From positions 1 through 64,000 of the forward strand of contig NZ_SZQA01000001.1 of assembly GCF_005233835.1 (NCBI RefSeq): a DNA stretch of 64,000 nucleotides. The letters run 5' to 3'. The notes under the pieces were generated by a model. The model did no database searches and was not told the DNA's origin. It worked only from the letters and a program-made list of their open reading frames with translations. Each line of letters begins with the position of its first letter. Position 1 is the stretch's first letter. Below are positions 9,114 to 17,636 of the stretch, one piece after another. The position numbers and the translations under genes are program-made. This stretch comes from Herbidospora galbida (GTDB lineage Bacteria > Actinomycetota > Actinomycetes > Streptosporangiales > Streptosporangiaceae).

Positions 9114-9599
9114 ATGACATATCCGGAACCGCGCTACCTGGGGGACACCGGGGAGATCAACGCCACCTACCTCCCGCACGGCGCCCCGCCCGACATCACC
9201 TACCAGAACGGCGGCAGCTGCACCTACCTCGCGACCGGCGCCACCACCGACGGCAAGTTCGGCCTCTACCGCTGGGACATGGGCGCCAAACCCAGCGGAC
9301 CCGCCCCGCACTTCCACCGCAGCCTCACCGAATCGTTCTTCATCCTCACCGGCACCGTCCGCATCTACAACGGCCGCGAATGGATCACCACCGTCCCCGG
9401 CGACTTCGTCCACGTCCCAGAGGGCGGCATCCACGGATTCCGCAACGAGTCCGGCGAACCGGCCAGCCTGCTGCTGATCTTCTCGCCGGGAGCGCCCCGC
9501 GAGGGCTACTTCGAGGGCATCGCCGAATGGGCCGCCTCCGGACGCACCGACCAGGAGTTCTTCGTCAAACACGACACCTTCTGGGTCGACGAGAAGTAA
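9114..9599 (+). CDS. Cupin-domain protein
   Basis: Single-domain cupin of 161 residues. Motif 1 is GPAPHFHRSLTESFFILTG, with the two metal-binding His and the Glu. Motif 2 is PGDFVHVPEGGIHGFRN, with the third His. Such proteins are metal-dependent dioxygenases, isomerases or sugar/quercetin-binding proteins; the reaction here is unknown. Starts at 9054, 9102 and 9114 are in frame. 9114 (MTYPEPRY) gives a cupin-like N-terminus, but the ribosome site is poor. It converges tail to tail with the NDK-like gene, 3 bp away. Confidence 0.85.
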   Translation: MTYPEPRYLGDTGEINATYLPHGAPPDITYQNGGSCTYLATGATTDGKFGLYRWDMGAKPSGPAPHFHRSLTESFFILTGTVRIYNGREWITTVPGDFVHVPEGGIHGFRNESGEPASLLLIFSPGAPREGYFEGIAEWAASGRTDQEFFVKHDTFWVDEK

Positions 9600-9602
9600 C
9601 GC

Positions 9603-10541
9603 TCAGAGGTAGTGACTCTGCTCCAGCACGGCGCGCTCCACATCCGACAGAAACACCCCCGCGGCATCGATCGCCGCGTGACAGGGCGCCCACTGCCCGG
9701 AGCGCCCCATGAGCACATCGGAAAGTCCGTGCACAGCGCGCTCCACGACATCGGACGGCCCGTCCACGGCGCGCTCCATCACAGGGGAGCGCGCCACGCC
9801 CGCCGCGTCCCGCAACAGCGCCCGCCCTCGGGCGTCACGCGCCCGCGCCGCCGCGGTTCGCGCTGGACTCGTCTCCAGGCCGATGAGCTCCTCGCGCTCC
9901 TCCAGCAGCGCGACCCGCGCCCTCTCCAGCAGGGGCAGCAGACCCTCCACCGCGACGGCGGTGATCGCCAGGCGCTGCACCACCCGCAGCCGCAACCGGT
10001 TCACCGCCAACGGCAGCGACAGGGCGAGCGCGCCGCCGAACAGGGGCAGCGCCGCCTCGATCGTGCCCACGGTGAGCAGGCGGACCCGCTCATCGGGCAC
10101 GGCGGCCTGAAGCCGGAAGGCCTCGGCGCGCTCAGGGCCGACCAGTCGCCGCAGCTCGGCCAGCGCGGAAGCTTCGTCGTCCGGGCAGTGCACCAGATTC
10201 ATCAGGACGTTCTCGCCGGCGTACCGGAGGGAACCGGGCCGGGCCGAGGCCGGATCGGTGGCCCCCTTGAGCCGGCCCATCACCACGCAGGCGTCGGCCC
10301 CGTCATGGCGCAGGAGCGTGAGACAGGCCGGGCCGAGGTCGTACCACAGCTGGAACGCCCGGTGCGGCGGCAGCGCGCGATCGGGGGCGTCGTAGAGGCG
10401 CAGCATCGTGTCGGCGTCCAGGCGGATCAGCTCGGCGGCGACCGGATCGAGCCCGGCCGAGCGGAAGGCGTCCAAAAGCCCGGGCAGCGCCTGGGTGACC
10501 AGCGCGTCGGGCGTCACGAGCGCATAGGTCCAGCTGGCCAT
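9603..10541 (-). CDS. NDP-kinase-like domain protein with long helical C-terminal extension
   Basis: 312 residues against about 135-150 for ordinary nucleoside diphosphate kinase (NDK). Residues 1-145 follow the NDK pattern: ALVTPDAL for the ALVKPDGV start, then GATDPASARPGSLRYAGE, then NVLMNLVHCPDD. The Thr, Arg, Asn and catalytic His positions appear to be kept, but the start carries Thr where the Lys of KPD belongs. Residues 150-312 are Leu/Ala/Arg-rich and probably helical, with no recognised domain. Kinase activity is uncertain; a regulatory or enzyme-derived role is plausible. A large dyad lies in its upstream region. Confidence 0.65.
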   Translation of the reverse strand: MASWTYALVTPDALVTQALPGLLDAFRSAGLDPVAAELIRLDADTMLRLYDAPDRALPPHRAFQLWYDLGPACLTLLRHDGADACVVMGRLKGATDPASARPGSLRYAGENVLMNLVHCPDDEASALAELRRLVGPERAEAFRLQAAVPDERVRLLTVGTIEAALPLFGGALALSLPLAVNRLRLRVVQRLAITAVAVEGLLPLLERARVALLEEREELIGLETSPARTAAARARDARGRALLRDAAGVARSPVMERAVDGPSDVVERAVHGLSDVLMGRSGQWAPCHAAIDAAGVFLSDVERAVLEQSHYL

Positions 10542-10558
10542 GCCTTGACCCCAATCGG

Positions 10559-10590
10559 ATACCAGACAGAATTCACCTTCTGTACGGTAT
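10559..10590. promoter_or_regulatory. 32-bp interrupted palindrome upstream of the NDK-like gene
   Basis: ATACC (10559-10563) pairs with GGTAT (10586-10590). ACAGAA (10566-10571) pairs with TTCTGT (10578-10583), around a 6-bp centre and with two unpaired bases on each side. It lies 18 bp upstream of the start at 10541 in an AT-richer patch, as expected for an operator. The binding protein is unknown. Confidence 0.55.
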
Positions 10591-10618
10591 AGGCATCTTT
10601 GCCCGTTTTAGGGGTTTT

Positions 10619-11068
10619 TCAGATGAGGCCGACGAACGCCTCGGCCTGTTCCTGGTTCATGCCGGTCTCGCCGCGCACCAGGAAGACCGCCTGCTCGGTC
10701 CGCCCGGCCTCCTTGAGCTCGCGGACCCGGTCGGCCAGGTCGGGGCCGGTCTGGAGGGCGCGTTCGGTGCTGGTGGGGAGGTAGCGGCCCGCGATGATCG
10801 ATTCGGTGACGAATTTGGCGTCGCGGAGCCCGAGGCCGGTTTCCTGCCGGACGAGTTTGATCGCTTCCAGGGTGCGGCCTTCGGCGCCGAGGTCGCGGAC
10901 GCGGTCGCGGATGGGTTCGGCGATCTGCGGGATGACGCCGGGTGCCCAGTAGGCGACTTGGGCGCGGGGTCGTCCGCCGGCGGCTCTGACGGCGAGGAGG
11001 ATGATGCCGGCGATGATGCCGAGGAGGATCAGCAGGATGAGGAGTTCGGCGGGTCCGACGTTGCCCAT
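10619..11068 (-). CDS. Membrane-anchored protein with two L7/L12 C-terminal-like repeats
   Basis: 149 residues. One N-terminal TM helix (ELLILLILLGIIAGIILLAV) is followed by a cytoplasmic part. Two related segments, EAIKLVRQETGLGLRDAKFV and QAVFLVRGETGMNQEQAEAFV, resemble the C-terminal domain of ribosomal protein L7/L12 (KEAKELVE...GLKEAKALVE type). Actinobacteria often carry such anchored L7/L12-like proteins; their function is unknown. The gene has its own promoter and palindrome upstream (11101-11120). Confidence 0.8.
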   Translation of the reverse strand: MGNVGPAELLILLILLGIIAGIILLAVRAAGGRPRAQVAYWAPGVIPQIAEPIRDRVRDLGAEGRTLEAIKLVRQETGLGLRDAKFVTESIIAGRYLPTSTERALQTGPDLADRVRELKEAGRTEQAVFLVRGETGMNQEQAEAFVGLI

Positions 11069-11100
11069 GACGGCGATCTTACGGCTCCTTTGCCTGCTTG

Positions 11101-11120
11101 ATAATGAACATTATGTCAAG
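11101..11120 (-). promoter_or_regulatory. Promoter -35 with adjacent perfect palindrome
   Basis: On the minus strand, consensus TTGACA (11120-11115) is followed immediately by ATAATG-TT-CATTAT (11114-11101), a perfect 6+6 palindrome occupying the spacer towards the -10. This is an AT-rich island in very GC-rich sequence, 33 bp upstream of the L7/L12-like gene. A repressor site blocking RNA polymerase is the likely reading. Confidence 0.6.
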
Positions 11121-11916
11121 TTGGCTGGTAGGGGTGAAAGGTTCAGCCCGTGCGGCGTGGCGTGCGGGCGCGGTTGCGCTGGTGGGTGCGGGTGCCGGGC
11201 CGGTCGTGAGCGGGTCTCGGGATTGACCGGTGCGGGTGGCGGGGTCGAACATCGCCGTTCGTCCGGCTTTCGGCGGGCATGACGTGTCGGCGGGATGGGT
11301 GGCGCCGGTGTTCGGGTGGTCGGTCGCGGCGGTGCCGGCTGCCTGTTCCGGGGTCGCCGGTGGTGACGGCCGCACGGGTTACGGCGGTGGCCCGTGCCTG
11401 GCTGTCCCCCGTCGCCTGCCGGTGCCGGGGCGTGGTGAGGGGCCCCTCTTTCCCGTGGTTGGGAGGGGGGCTCCTCCGCGTTTCGGTGCGGGTCCGCGAG
11501 CTCGGCCGGGCGCTGCGGGCTTCTCCGCGTTGGGGGTTTTCTCCGTTACGGCTCCCGCCTGGCCGGCGCCGGCCGCCGTGGTGAGTTCCGGTCCGGTGGG
11601 TGGCGGTGAGCGGGCGTTCGGGGGTTCCGCCGTCACGGGTTCATCCGTCGACGCCGCCCCTCCCCCGACGACCATGAGCCTGTTTGGGCCGCCCGCGCCT
11701 CGACCGTACTTTCCCGCTGGGAGGCGTCGGCGGTAAGGGCTTGTGGTCGACCACTGCTCCCTCTCCCCCGCTCCGGCGGCTTCGAGAGCCCGTCGCGCGT
11801 GTAGCCGACTCGTGACGGCGTGTACCGGAACGCCCGGTTGCCGTCGCCGACGGGGTGCGACCCACGGCGGCGGCCGGTGCCGGCCAGGCGGGAGCCGTAA
11901 CGAGAAGGAAGGGGGT
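11121..11916. other. Intergenic region of about 800 bp without a convincing gene
   Basis: Several overlapping open frames exist on both strands, but none has a conserved motif, a ribosome site or third-position codon bias better than its competitors. They are Pro/Arg/Gly-rich translations of biased GC sequence. I see no RNA gene or clear mobile-element remnant. Confidence 0.5.
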
Positions 11917-12315
11917 TTATGTCCCCTCCCCCGCGAGGTGGTAGTCGAGGGTGTAGTGGTGGCCGTCGTCGTTGATGATCTGGCCGGAGCCGGTGATGCC
12001 GGTCAGTTCCCCCGTGCCCGAGGTGGCGACGATCTCCCAGCGCATCCAGGGGGTGCCGTCCGCTCCCCCGCCGGCGCTGTGGGCCAGGACGAAGGTTCCT
12101 GTGCGGCCGTTGAGGGTGCCGTCGACGTGTTCGAGGCCGGTGTAGGCGGCGGGGCCGTCGGGGGTGGCGACGGTGAGGATCTCGGTGGTGGAGGTTCCGG
12201 TGAGGTCGCCGGTGAAGTGTTTGGTGAGGCGGTGGCGGGCGATGGTGGCGCCGGGGTGCTCGTCGGTGGCGAGGGTGTCCCAGCTGGTGATGTCGAAGGT
12301 GCCGGTCGCGTGCAT
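11917..12315 (-). CDS. DUF3224-family protein
   Basis: 132 residues, matching the actinobacterial DUF3224 pattern. MHATGTFDITSWDT opens the protein; the middle has TKHFTGDLTGTSTTEILT and YTGLEHVDGTLNGRTGTFVL; the end has GSGQIINDDGHHYTLDYHL. The family is predicted to form a small closed beta-barrel (allene-oxide-cyclase-like). No enzymatic function is established. It diverges from the SRPBCC gene at 12417. Confidence 0.88.
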   Translation of the reverse strand: MHATGTFDITSWDTLATDEHPGATIARHRLTKHFTGDLTGTSTTEILTVATPDGPAAYTGLEHVDGTLNGRTGTFVLAHSAGGGADGTPWMRWEIVATSGTGELTGITGSGQIINDDGHHYTLDYHLAGEGT

Positions 12316-12416
12316 GGGTTCATGGTGGCGGTGATTGCTGTCAGGTTCTGTCAGGTTGGAGCTGCCCGGGGGTAGGGATGTCCCGTCTGCAGGGAGAGGG
12401 AGGGAGTGGGGGCGTC

Positions 12417-12860
12417 GTGGCGGTGCGGTTGACGGTGTCGGCGGAGGCCGATGTGCCGGCGGAGCGGTTGTTCTCGGTGATGACGGACTGGCCGCGGCAT
12501 CGGGAGTGGATGGTGCTGACCGATGCGCGGGTGACGGAGGGTGACGGGCGGGGGGTGGGGTCGCGGTTGTCGGCGTTCACGGGGGTGGGTCCGGTGGGGT
12601 TCACGGACACGATGGAGATCACGGCGTTCGCGGCGGGGTCGATGGTGGAGGTGCGGCACACCGGGGCGCTGGTGCGGGGCGGCGGGGTGTTCCGGGTGTC
12701 GCCGTTGCCGGGCGGGCGGAGCCGGGTGGAGTGGGTGGAGGATCTGGAGTTGCCGTTCGGGGCGGTCGGCCGGGTGGGGTGGGTGGTGGCGCGGCCGGTG
12801 ATGGCGGCGGCGTTGAAGGTGTCGCTGGAGCGGTTGGCGCGGCTGGCGGCTAGGGGGTGA
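12417..12860 (+). CDS. SRPBCC (START-like) family protein
   Basis: 147 residues with the polyketide-cyclase/dehydratase-like pattern of a hydrophobic-ligand cavity: VRLTVSAEADVPAERLFSVM, then DWPRHREWM and a C-terminal helix VMAAALKVSLERLARLA. The ligand is unknown. GTG 12417 is preferred because GGAGGGAG (about 12397-12404) is well placed. The upstream ATG 12378 adds a Gly-rich, non-conserved leader. Its 3' end overlaps the 3' end of the barstar gene by 11 bp. Confidence 0.8.
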   Translation: MAVRLTVSAEADVPAERLFSVMTDWPRHREWMVLTDARVTEGDGRGVGSRLSAFTGVGPVGFTDTMEITAFAAGSMVEVRHTGALVRGGGVFRVSPLPGGRSRVEWVEDLELPFGAVGRVGWVVARPVMAAALKVSLERLARLAARG

Positions 12861-13227
12861 GGGCGTCGGCGGTGCGGGCGCGGACCTGGTGCTCCTGGGC
12901 GGGGTCGGTGTGGAGGGTGAGGGTGAGGCCGGTGCGGGCGGCGACGGCGAGGATGTCGAGGAGGGTGGCGTACTGCTCGGGGGGTTCGGCGCTGAGGAGG
13001 TCTTCGGCGTGGCGGACGACGAGGGTGGTGGTGCCGGCGCGGACGGCGTCGCCGAGGGAGTCGGCGAAGGCGTCCCAGTTGCGGCCGAAGTAGTCGGGGA
13101 AGCGCAGGACCCGCGCCGTCTCGTCGAAGAGGGCGGCGCGGGTGCGGCAGGCGCGTCCGTCGATGACCGCCGGGGCCGGGCCGGTGGTGAGGGTGAGCCA
13201 GGTCGGCAGGGGTCGGGCGGCGGTCAT
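12850..13227 (-). CDS. Barstar-family RNase inhibitor
   Basis: 125 residues. The barstar core is clear: IDGRACRTRAALFDETARVL, then FPDYFGRNWDAFADSLGD, then TLVVRHAEDLL. The first two correspond to the barstar helices that plug the RNase active site. It starts 8 bp after the secreted guanyl-specific RNase and shares its transcript, so it is the cognate cytosolic immunity protein by position. No other function is suggested. Confidence 0.92.
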   Translation of the reverse strand: MTAARPLPTWLTLTTGPAPAVIDGRACRTRAALFDETARVLRFPDYFGRNWDAFADSLGDAVRAGTTTLVVRHAEDLLSAEPPEQYATLLDILAVAARTGLTLTLHTDPAQEHQVRARTADALTP

Positions 13228-13235
13228 GGGCGGTC

Positions 13236-13649
13236 CTAGAGGCGGTAGAAGTTGGCGTAGTGGTCGGGGGTGTACCAGGTGGCGCCGGTGGCGCGGTTGA
13301 CGACGATGCGGTAGGCGTCGCGGGCGGCGCCGCGGGTGCGGGGGTAGACGTCGTATTCGTAGTAGGTGGCGTTGGTGGGGAGCTGGCCTTCGCGGTTGTA
13401 GTGGCGGCCGCCGGTGTAGTTGTACTTGCCGCCGGTCCAGGCGTACCAGCCGGCGGTGGTCGGGTAGCCCTTGGATTTCCAGATGGTGTTGGCGCTGCGG
13501 GCGTCGGCGCAGCGGGTCTGGGTGCAGCTGCTGTAGACGGCGGCCTGGGCGGGGGCCGGGGCGGTGACGGCGATGAGGGAGACCAGGGTGGCCAGGATGA
13601 GGGTGAGCCGGGCCGGCCAGGCGAGGTGGGGGCGCTGCGGGGTGGGCAC
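13236..13649 (-). CDS. Secreted guanyl-specific ribonuclease (RNase Sa/barnase superfamily)
   Basis: 137-residue exported toxin-type RNase. The signal peptide has a hydrophobic stretch LTLILATLVSLIAVTAPA ending at an AQA-type cleavage site. The mature part has two Cys (CTQTRC), the catalytic Glu in YYEYDVY, Arg in PRTRG and YRIVV, and the C-terminal His in TPDHYANFYRL, matching the RNase Sa pattern. GTG 13649 is chosen because GGAGG sits five bases upstream; the ATG at 13679 has no such site. First gene of a two-gene RNase-barstar operon. Confidence 0.92.
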   Translation of the reverse strand: MPTPQRPHLAWPARLTLILATLVSLIAVTAPAPAQAAVYSSCTQTRCADARSANTIWKSKGYPTTAGWYAWTGGKYNYTGGRHYNREGQLPTNATYYEYDVYPRTRGAARDAYRIVVNRATGATWYTPDHYANFYRL

Positions 13650-13895
13650 GGTGCCTCCGTGGGGTGCGGGATCGGTCACCCGGAATGATCACTTTCGGGT
13701 GTGGTCAAGTGCAATGTAAGACGATCAACGGGACGGTGAACAGTCAGGGGCGGTTTCGGCATGGTCGTGTCCTGGTGGTTCGGGTGGTCGTCCGGGGGTC
13801 GGTGGGTGGGCCGGTGATGGTGTGGCGGGCGGTTTGTCAGGGGCCGGGAAAAGGCGTTGCGGAATTGTCGGTGGCCGGGGCTAGGGTCGGGTCTC

Positions 13896-14819
13896 GTGGC
13901 TGAGGAACCGTTGATTGTCGCTCGTGGGCTGGTCAAACGCTTCGGGGAGTTCACGGCGGTCGACGGGATCGACGTGTCGGTGGAGCGCGGGGAGGCGTTC
14001 GGTTTCCTGGGGCCGAACGGGGCCGGGAAGTCCTCGACGATGCGGATGATCAGTTGTGTGTCGCCGCCGACGGCCGGTGAGCTGCGGATTCTGGGGATGG
14101 ATCCGGTGCGTGACGGGGTGGCGATCCGGGGGCGGCTGGGGGTGTGCCCGCAGCTGGGCAATCTCGACACTGATCTGTCGGTGTTCGAGAATTTGACGAC
14201 GTATGCGCGCTATTTCGGGTTGTCGCGGGCCGAGGCGCGGCGGCGGGCGACGGAGCTGCTGGAGTTCGTGCAGCTGGCCGATCGGGCCAAGGGGAAGGTC
14301 GAGCCGCTGTCGGGGGGCATGAAGCAGCGGCTGACGATCGCGCGGGCTTTGGTGAACGATCCGGAGATCGTGCTGCTCGACGAGCCGACGACGGGGCTCG
14401 ATCCGCAGGCGCGGCATCTGCTGTGGGAGCGGCTTTATCAGCTGAAGCGGCAGGGGGTGACGCTGGTGCTGACGACGCATTACATGGATGAGGCCGAGCA
14501 GTTGTGCGATCGGCTGGTGGTGATGGACGGCGGGCGGATCGTCGCGGAGGGGTCGCCGCGGGAGCTGATCGATCGTTATTCGACGCCCGAGGTGGTGGAG
14601 TTGCGGTTCGCGGGCGGCGCCGAGGTGGCGGTGAAGCTCGACGGGGTGGGTGAGCGGGTCGACGCGCTGCCCGACCGGGTGCTGGTCTACGCGCGTGACG
14701 GTGACGCGGCGGTGGCCGAGGTGCACCGGCGGGGGTTGTCGCCGTCGAGTGTGCTGGTGCGGCGTTCGACGCTGGAGGATGTGTTCCTGCATCTCACGGG
14801 CCGGACGCTGGTGGACTGA
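13896..14819 (+). CDS. ABC exporter ATP-binding protein (NodI/DrrA type)
   Basis: 307-residue ATPase. Walker A is GPNGAGKSS, the signature is LSGGMKQRL, Walker B is IVLLDEPTTGLDP and the H-loop is TTHYMDEAEQL. The C-terminal extension is typical of ABC-2 exporter ATPases. GTG 13896 gives the standard N-terminus VAEEPLIVARGLVKRFG. The stop overlaps the next ATG (TGATG), forming an operon with two permeases. The substrate is unknown. Confidence 0.93.
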   Translation: MAEEPLIVARGLVKRFGEFTAVDGIDVSVERGEAFGFLGPNGAGKSSTMRMISCVSPPTAGELRILGMDPVRDGVAIRGRLGVCPQLGNLDTDLSVFENLTTYARYFGLSRAEARRRATELLEFVQLADRAKGKVEPLSGGMKQRLTIARALVNDPEIVLLDEPTTGLDPQARHLLWERLYQLKRQGVTLVLTTHYMDEAEQLCDRLVVMDGGRIVAEGSPRELIDRYSTPEVVELRFAGGAEVAVKLDGVGERVDALPDRVLVYARDGDAAVAEVHRRGLSPSSVLVRRSTLEDVFLHLTGRTLVD

Positions 14820-15577
14820 TGGCGCATTCGACGGTGGCGGTGCTGGAGCGGCATCTGACGCTCTACCGCCGGTTGTTCTGGGCGTCGGCGATGTCGTCGT
14901 TCCTGCTGCCGGTGCTGTTCCTGGTCTCGATCGGGCTGGGGGTGGGCGGTTATGTGGGCGACCTCGGCGGGGTGAGTTATCTGCAGTGGATCGTGCCGGG
15001 GGTGATGGCGGCCACGGCGTTCCAGATGGCGGTGGGTGAGACGACCTATCCGGTGCTGGGTGATTTCAAGTGGACGCGCGGCTATCACGCGATGCGGGCC
15101 ACGCCGGTGCGGATCGGTGACATGGTGGCCGGTCAGGTGCTGTTCATGGTGGTGCGGGTGCTGCCGCAGACGGCGGTGTTCCTGGCCATTGTGGTGCTGT
15201 TCGGCGGGTTGCGGTCGTGGTGGTCGGTGGTGACGCCGCTGGTGTGCGCGGCGGTGGTGGTGGCCTCGGCGCTGCCGGTGATGGGGGTGTCGGCGCGGAT
15301 CGACAACGACGGCTATTTCGCGCTGCTGTTCCGGTTCGTGATGATCCCGATGACGTTGTTCGCGGGGGTGTTCTTCCCGGTGGCGCAGCTGCCGCTGGTG
15401 GCGCAGTGGCTGGCGTGGGTGTCGCCGTTGTGGCATGGGGTGGAGTTGTGCCGGGCGGCGACGCTGGGGGTGGCGCCGCCGTGGCCGATCTGGGCGCATG
15501 CGCTGTGCCTGGTGGCGTGGACGGTGGCGGGTGGCTGGTTCGCGATGCGCGGGTTCGCCCGCCGGTTGGCGGTGTAG
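14819..15577 (+). CDS. ABC-2 type exporter permease (first of two, NodJ-like)
   Basis: 252 residues with six predicted TM helices, including FLLPVLFLVSIGLGVGGYVG near residues 30-50. It also has the ABC-2 signature region ending PLVAQWLAWVSPLWHGVELCR. It is coupled to the ATPase by a one-base overlap and followed 6 bp later by a second permease of the same family, suggesting a heterodimeric membrane channel. Confidence 0.9.
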   Translation: MAHSTVAVLERHLTLYRRLFWASAMSSFLLPVLFLVSIGLGVGGYVGDLGGVSYLQWIVPGVMAATAFQMAVGETTYPVLGDFKWTRGYHAMRATPVRIGDMVAGQVLFMVVRVLPQTAVFLAIVVLFGGLRSWWSVVTPLVCAAVVVASALPVMGVSARIDNDGYFALLFRFVMIPMTLFAGVFFPVAQLPLVAQWLAWVSPLWHGVELCRAATLGVAPPWPIWAHALCLVAWTVAGGWFAMRGFARRLAV

Positions 15578-15582
15578 CGGCG

Positions 15583-16410
15583 ATGATGACGGTGATGGCG
15601 GCCGGGCGGGCGCTGCGGCGGAATCTGCCGGGCGGGGTGTCGGCGGGCCGGGTGGGTGCGGTGCTGAACCGCAACGTGGGGGCGCTGCGGTCGGGGCCGG
15701 CCTATTGGCTGGTGCTGCTGTCGGGGTTCTTCGAGCCGCTGCTGTATCTGCTGTCGATCGGTGTGGGCGTGGGGGCGCTGGTGGGGACGGTGCCGGTCGG
15801 GGGGCGTCCGGTCGACTACGCGGTGTTCGTGGCGCCGGCGATGCTGGCGGTGTCGGCGATGTCGGGGGCGCTGGCCGAGACGACGTTCAACGTGTTCTTC
15901 AAGTTCAAGTACGCCAAGACGTATGACGCGGTGCTGGCCACGCCGGTGCGTCCGGTGGAGATCGCGCTGGGTGAGCTGATGTGGGCGCTGGTGCGCTGCC
16001 TGTTCTACACGGTGCTGTTCCTGGTCGTGATGGTGGTGCTGGGGCTGACGTCGGTCGGCGGGGCGCTGGCGGCGTTTCCGGCGACGGCGCTGGTGGGGGT
16101 GGCGTTCGGGGCGACGGGGATGGCGATCTCGACGTTCCTGCGCGGCTGGCAGGATTTCGACCTGCTGACGACGGGCCAGTTCACGCTGTTCCTGTTTTCG
16201 GGGACCTTCTCCCCCGTGCAGGACTATCCGGTGGTGTTCGAGGTGATCGTGACGCTGACGCCGCTCTATCACGCGGTGGAGCTGGTGCGGGGGCTGGCGG
16301 TCGGGCCGGTGGGGTGGACGCTGCTGGTGCACGCCGCCTATCTGGTGGTGATGGCGGTGGCCGGGTTGTGGGTGGCCGCGCGGCGGATCGGGAAGCTGTT
16401 GCTGGTCTAG
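15583..16410 (+). CDS. ABC-2 type exporter permease (second of two)
   Basis: 275 residues, homologous in layout to the preceding permease: a cytoplasmic N-terminus, six TM helices (for example FYTVLFLVVMVVLGL) and a PLYHAVELVRGL ending motif. Tandem ATGs lie at 15583 and 15586; I use the first. The ATPase plus two different permeases make up a complete exporter without an accessory protein. Confidence 0.9.
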   Translation: MMTVMAAGRALRRNLPGGVSAGRVGAVLNRNVGALRSGPAYWLVLLSGFFEPLLYLLSIGVGVGALVGTVPVGGRPVDYAVFVAPAMLAVSAMSGALAETTFNVFFKFKYAKTYDAVLATPVRPVEIALGELMWALVRCLFYTVLFLVVMVVLGLTSVGGALAAFPATALVGVAFGATGMAISTFLRGWQDFDLLTTGQFTLFLFSGTFSPVQDYPVVFEVIVTLTPLYHAVELVRGLAVGPVGWTLLVHAAYLVVMAVAGLWVAARRIGKLLLV

Positions 16411-16423
16411 AGTGGGTGGCCGT

Positions 16424-16891
16424 ATGCGATCATCTGATTCCGGCCCTGCGGGGCGATTGGCGGCGTTCGGGAACCAGCTCGTCGAGGTGCACCTGGCGTT
16501 GCGCGACGAGCTCGACCGGCTGGCCGCGGGTGAGAGTCCGGGCCGTGACCTTCGAGCCCACTGTCTGGCGTTCTGCACGGCGCTGGAGCGCCACCACGTC
16601 GGTGAGGACACGCGCGGGTTTCCCGCGCTGGAAGCCGACTTCCCGGAGCTGGGGCCGACGCTGGAGCTGTTGCGCCGCGACCACGAGATGATCGGGGCGA
16701 TCCTGTCCCGGCTGGCGGAGCTGGCCGGGCAGCCGGACGACGGGCGGCTGGCGGGTGAGGTGGCGGGGCTGGCGGCGATCGTGTCCTCGCACTTCGCCTA
16801 CGAGGAGCGGACGATCGTGGCGGCGCTGAACCGGCTCGACCTGCCCGAGTGGCGGGCCGATCCCCCGGACTTCCTGCGTCTTCACGGCTGA
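16424..16891 (+). CDS. Hemerythrin-like HHE domain protein
   Basis: 155 residues. A four-helix bundle is predicted with His/Glu iron ligands spread as VEVHLALRDEL, ERHHVGEDTRGFP, RRDHEMIGAIL and SSHFAYEERTI, the usual H..HxxxE..H..HxxxE spacing. It could bind a di-iron centre for oxygen or NO/redox sensing. ATG 16424 is used; an in-frame GTG at 16412 is possible. Its 3' end overlaps the 3' end of the DedA gene by 10 bp. Confidence 0.85.
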   Translation: MRSSDSGPAGRLAAFGNQLVEVHLALRDELDRLAAGESPGRDLRAHCLAFCTALERHHVGEDTRGFPALEADFPELGPTLELLRRDHEMIGAILSRLAELAGQPDDGRLAGEVAGLAAIVSSHFAYEERTIVAALNRLDLPEWRADPPDFLRLHG

Positions 16892-17502
16892 CGGGCCGGC
16901 TCGCGGGGCTGCTGTTCGGGGGTGGCGCGGCGGCGGCGCAGGACGTACCGGACGATTTCCACGACGGCCGTCACGGTCAGTGCGATGCCCAGGCCCAGCA
17001 GGAGGCCTTTGAAGGGGTTGTCCTCGAAGGCGGCGCCGCCGATGTAGCCGATCATGGCGGAGTAGACGGCCCAGGAGATGACGGCCAGGCCGTCGAAGAA
17101 CGCGAAGCGGTGCAGGGAGTAGCGGACGACGCCGGTGGTCAGGGTGACGGCGGTGCGGCCGCCGGGGATGTAGCGGGCCACGACGAGCAGCAGGCCGCCG
17201 CGTTCCTCGAAGGCGGCGTGCGCCCAGCGGATGGCGGCGCGCTTCTGGAAGCGGGTGCCTCCGGCGCGGCCGATCTGGTAGGAGATGTTGTCCCCGATGA
17301 AGGCCCCCGTGGCGGCCGCGGCGATCACCAGGCCCAGGGCGGGGGCGTCGGCGGAGGCGGCGAAGACGCCGGCGGTGATGACGGCGGTTTCGCTGGGCAC
17401 CACCGGGAAGAAGGCGTCGATCACCGAGATGGCCAGGATGGCGGCGTAGATCCACGGTGATGTCATCACGTCGTGCAGGAGGGTCATGATGGCATCGGTC
17501 AT
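16882..17502 (-). CDS. DedA/SNARE-associated family membrane protein
   Basis: 206 residues. The segments VIDAFFPVVPSETAVITAG and IGDNISYQIGRAGGTRF, and the conserved ARYIPGGRTAVTLTTGVVRY, are diagnostic of DedA proteins (undecaprenyl-phosphate or phospholipid flippase-type). Four to five TM helices are predicted, with an Arg-rich cytoplasmic tail. The exact lipid substrate cannot be inferred. Confidence 0.93.
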   Translation of the reverse strand: MTDAIMTLLHDVMTSPWIYAAILAISVIDAFFPVVPSETAVITAGVFAASADAPALGLVIAAAATGAFIGDNISYQIGRAGGTRFQKRAAIRWAHAAFEERGGLLLVVARYIPGGRTAVTLTTGVVRYSLHRFAFFDGLAVISWAVYSAMIGYIGGAAFEDNPFKGLLLGLGIALTVTAVVEIVRYVLRRRRATPEQQPREPARQP

Positions 17503-17636
17503 GGCAGCCGACCCTAGGGGATCTTGGGAGGGGGCCGCCCCCGGCGATGGTCGCCCGGGAGGGCTGACTTTCGGCAGGGGTGGGGTGCGACCTGGGGATG
17601 AGGGCGGGGGGTGGCGGCGCGGGGTAGCGTGCTGGG

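Noticed and set aside
11121-11916. Small proteins in the GC-rich gap
   Set aside because: Competing frames on both strands have no motif or ribosome site and are low complexity.
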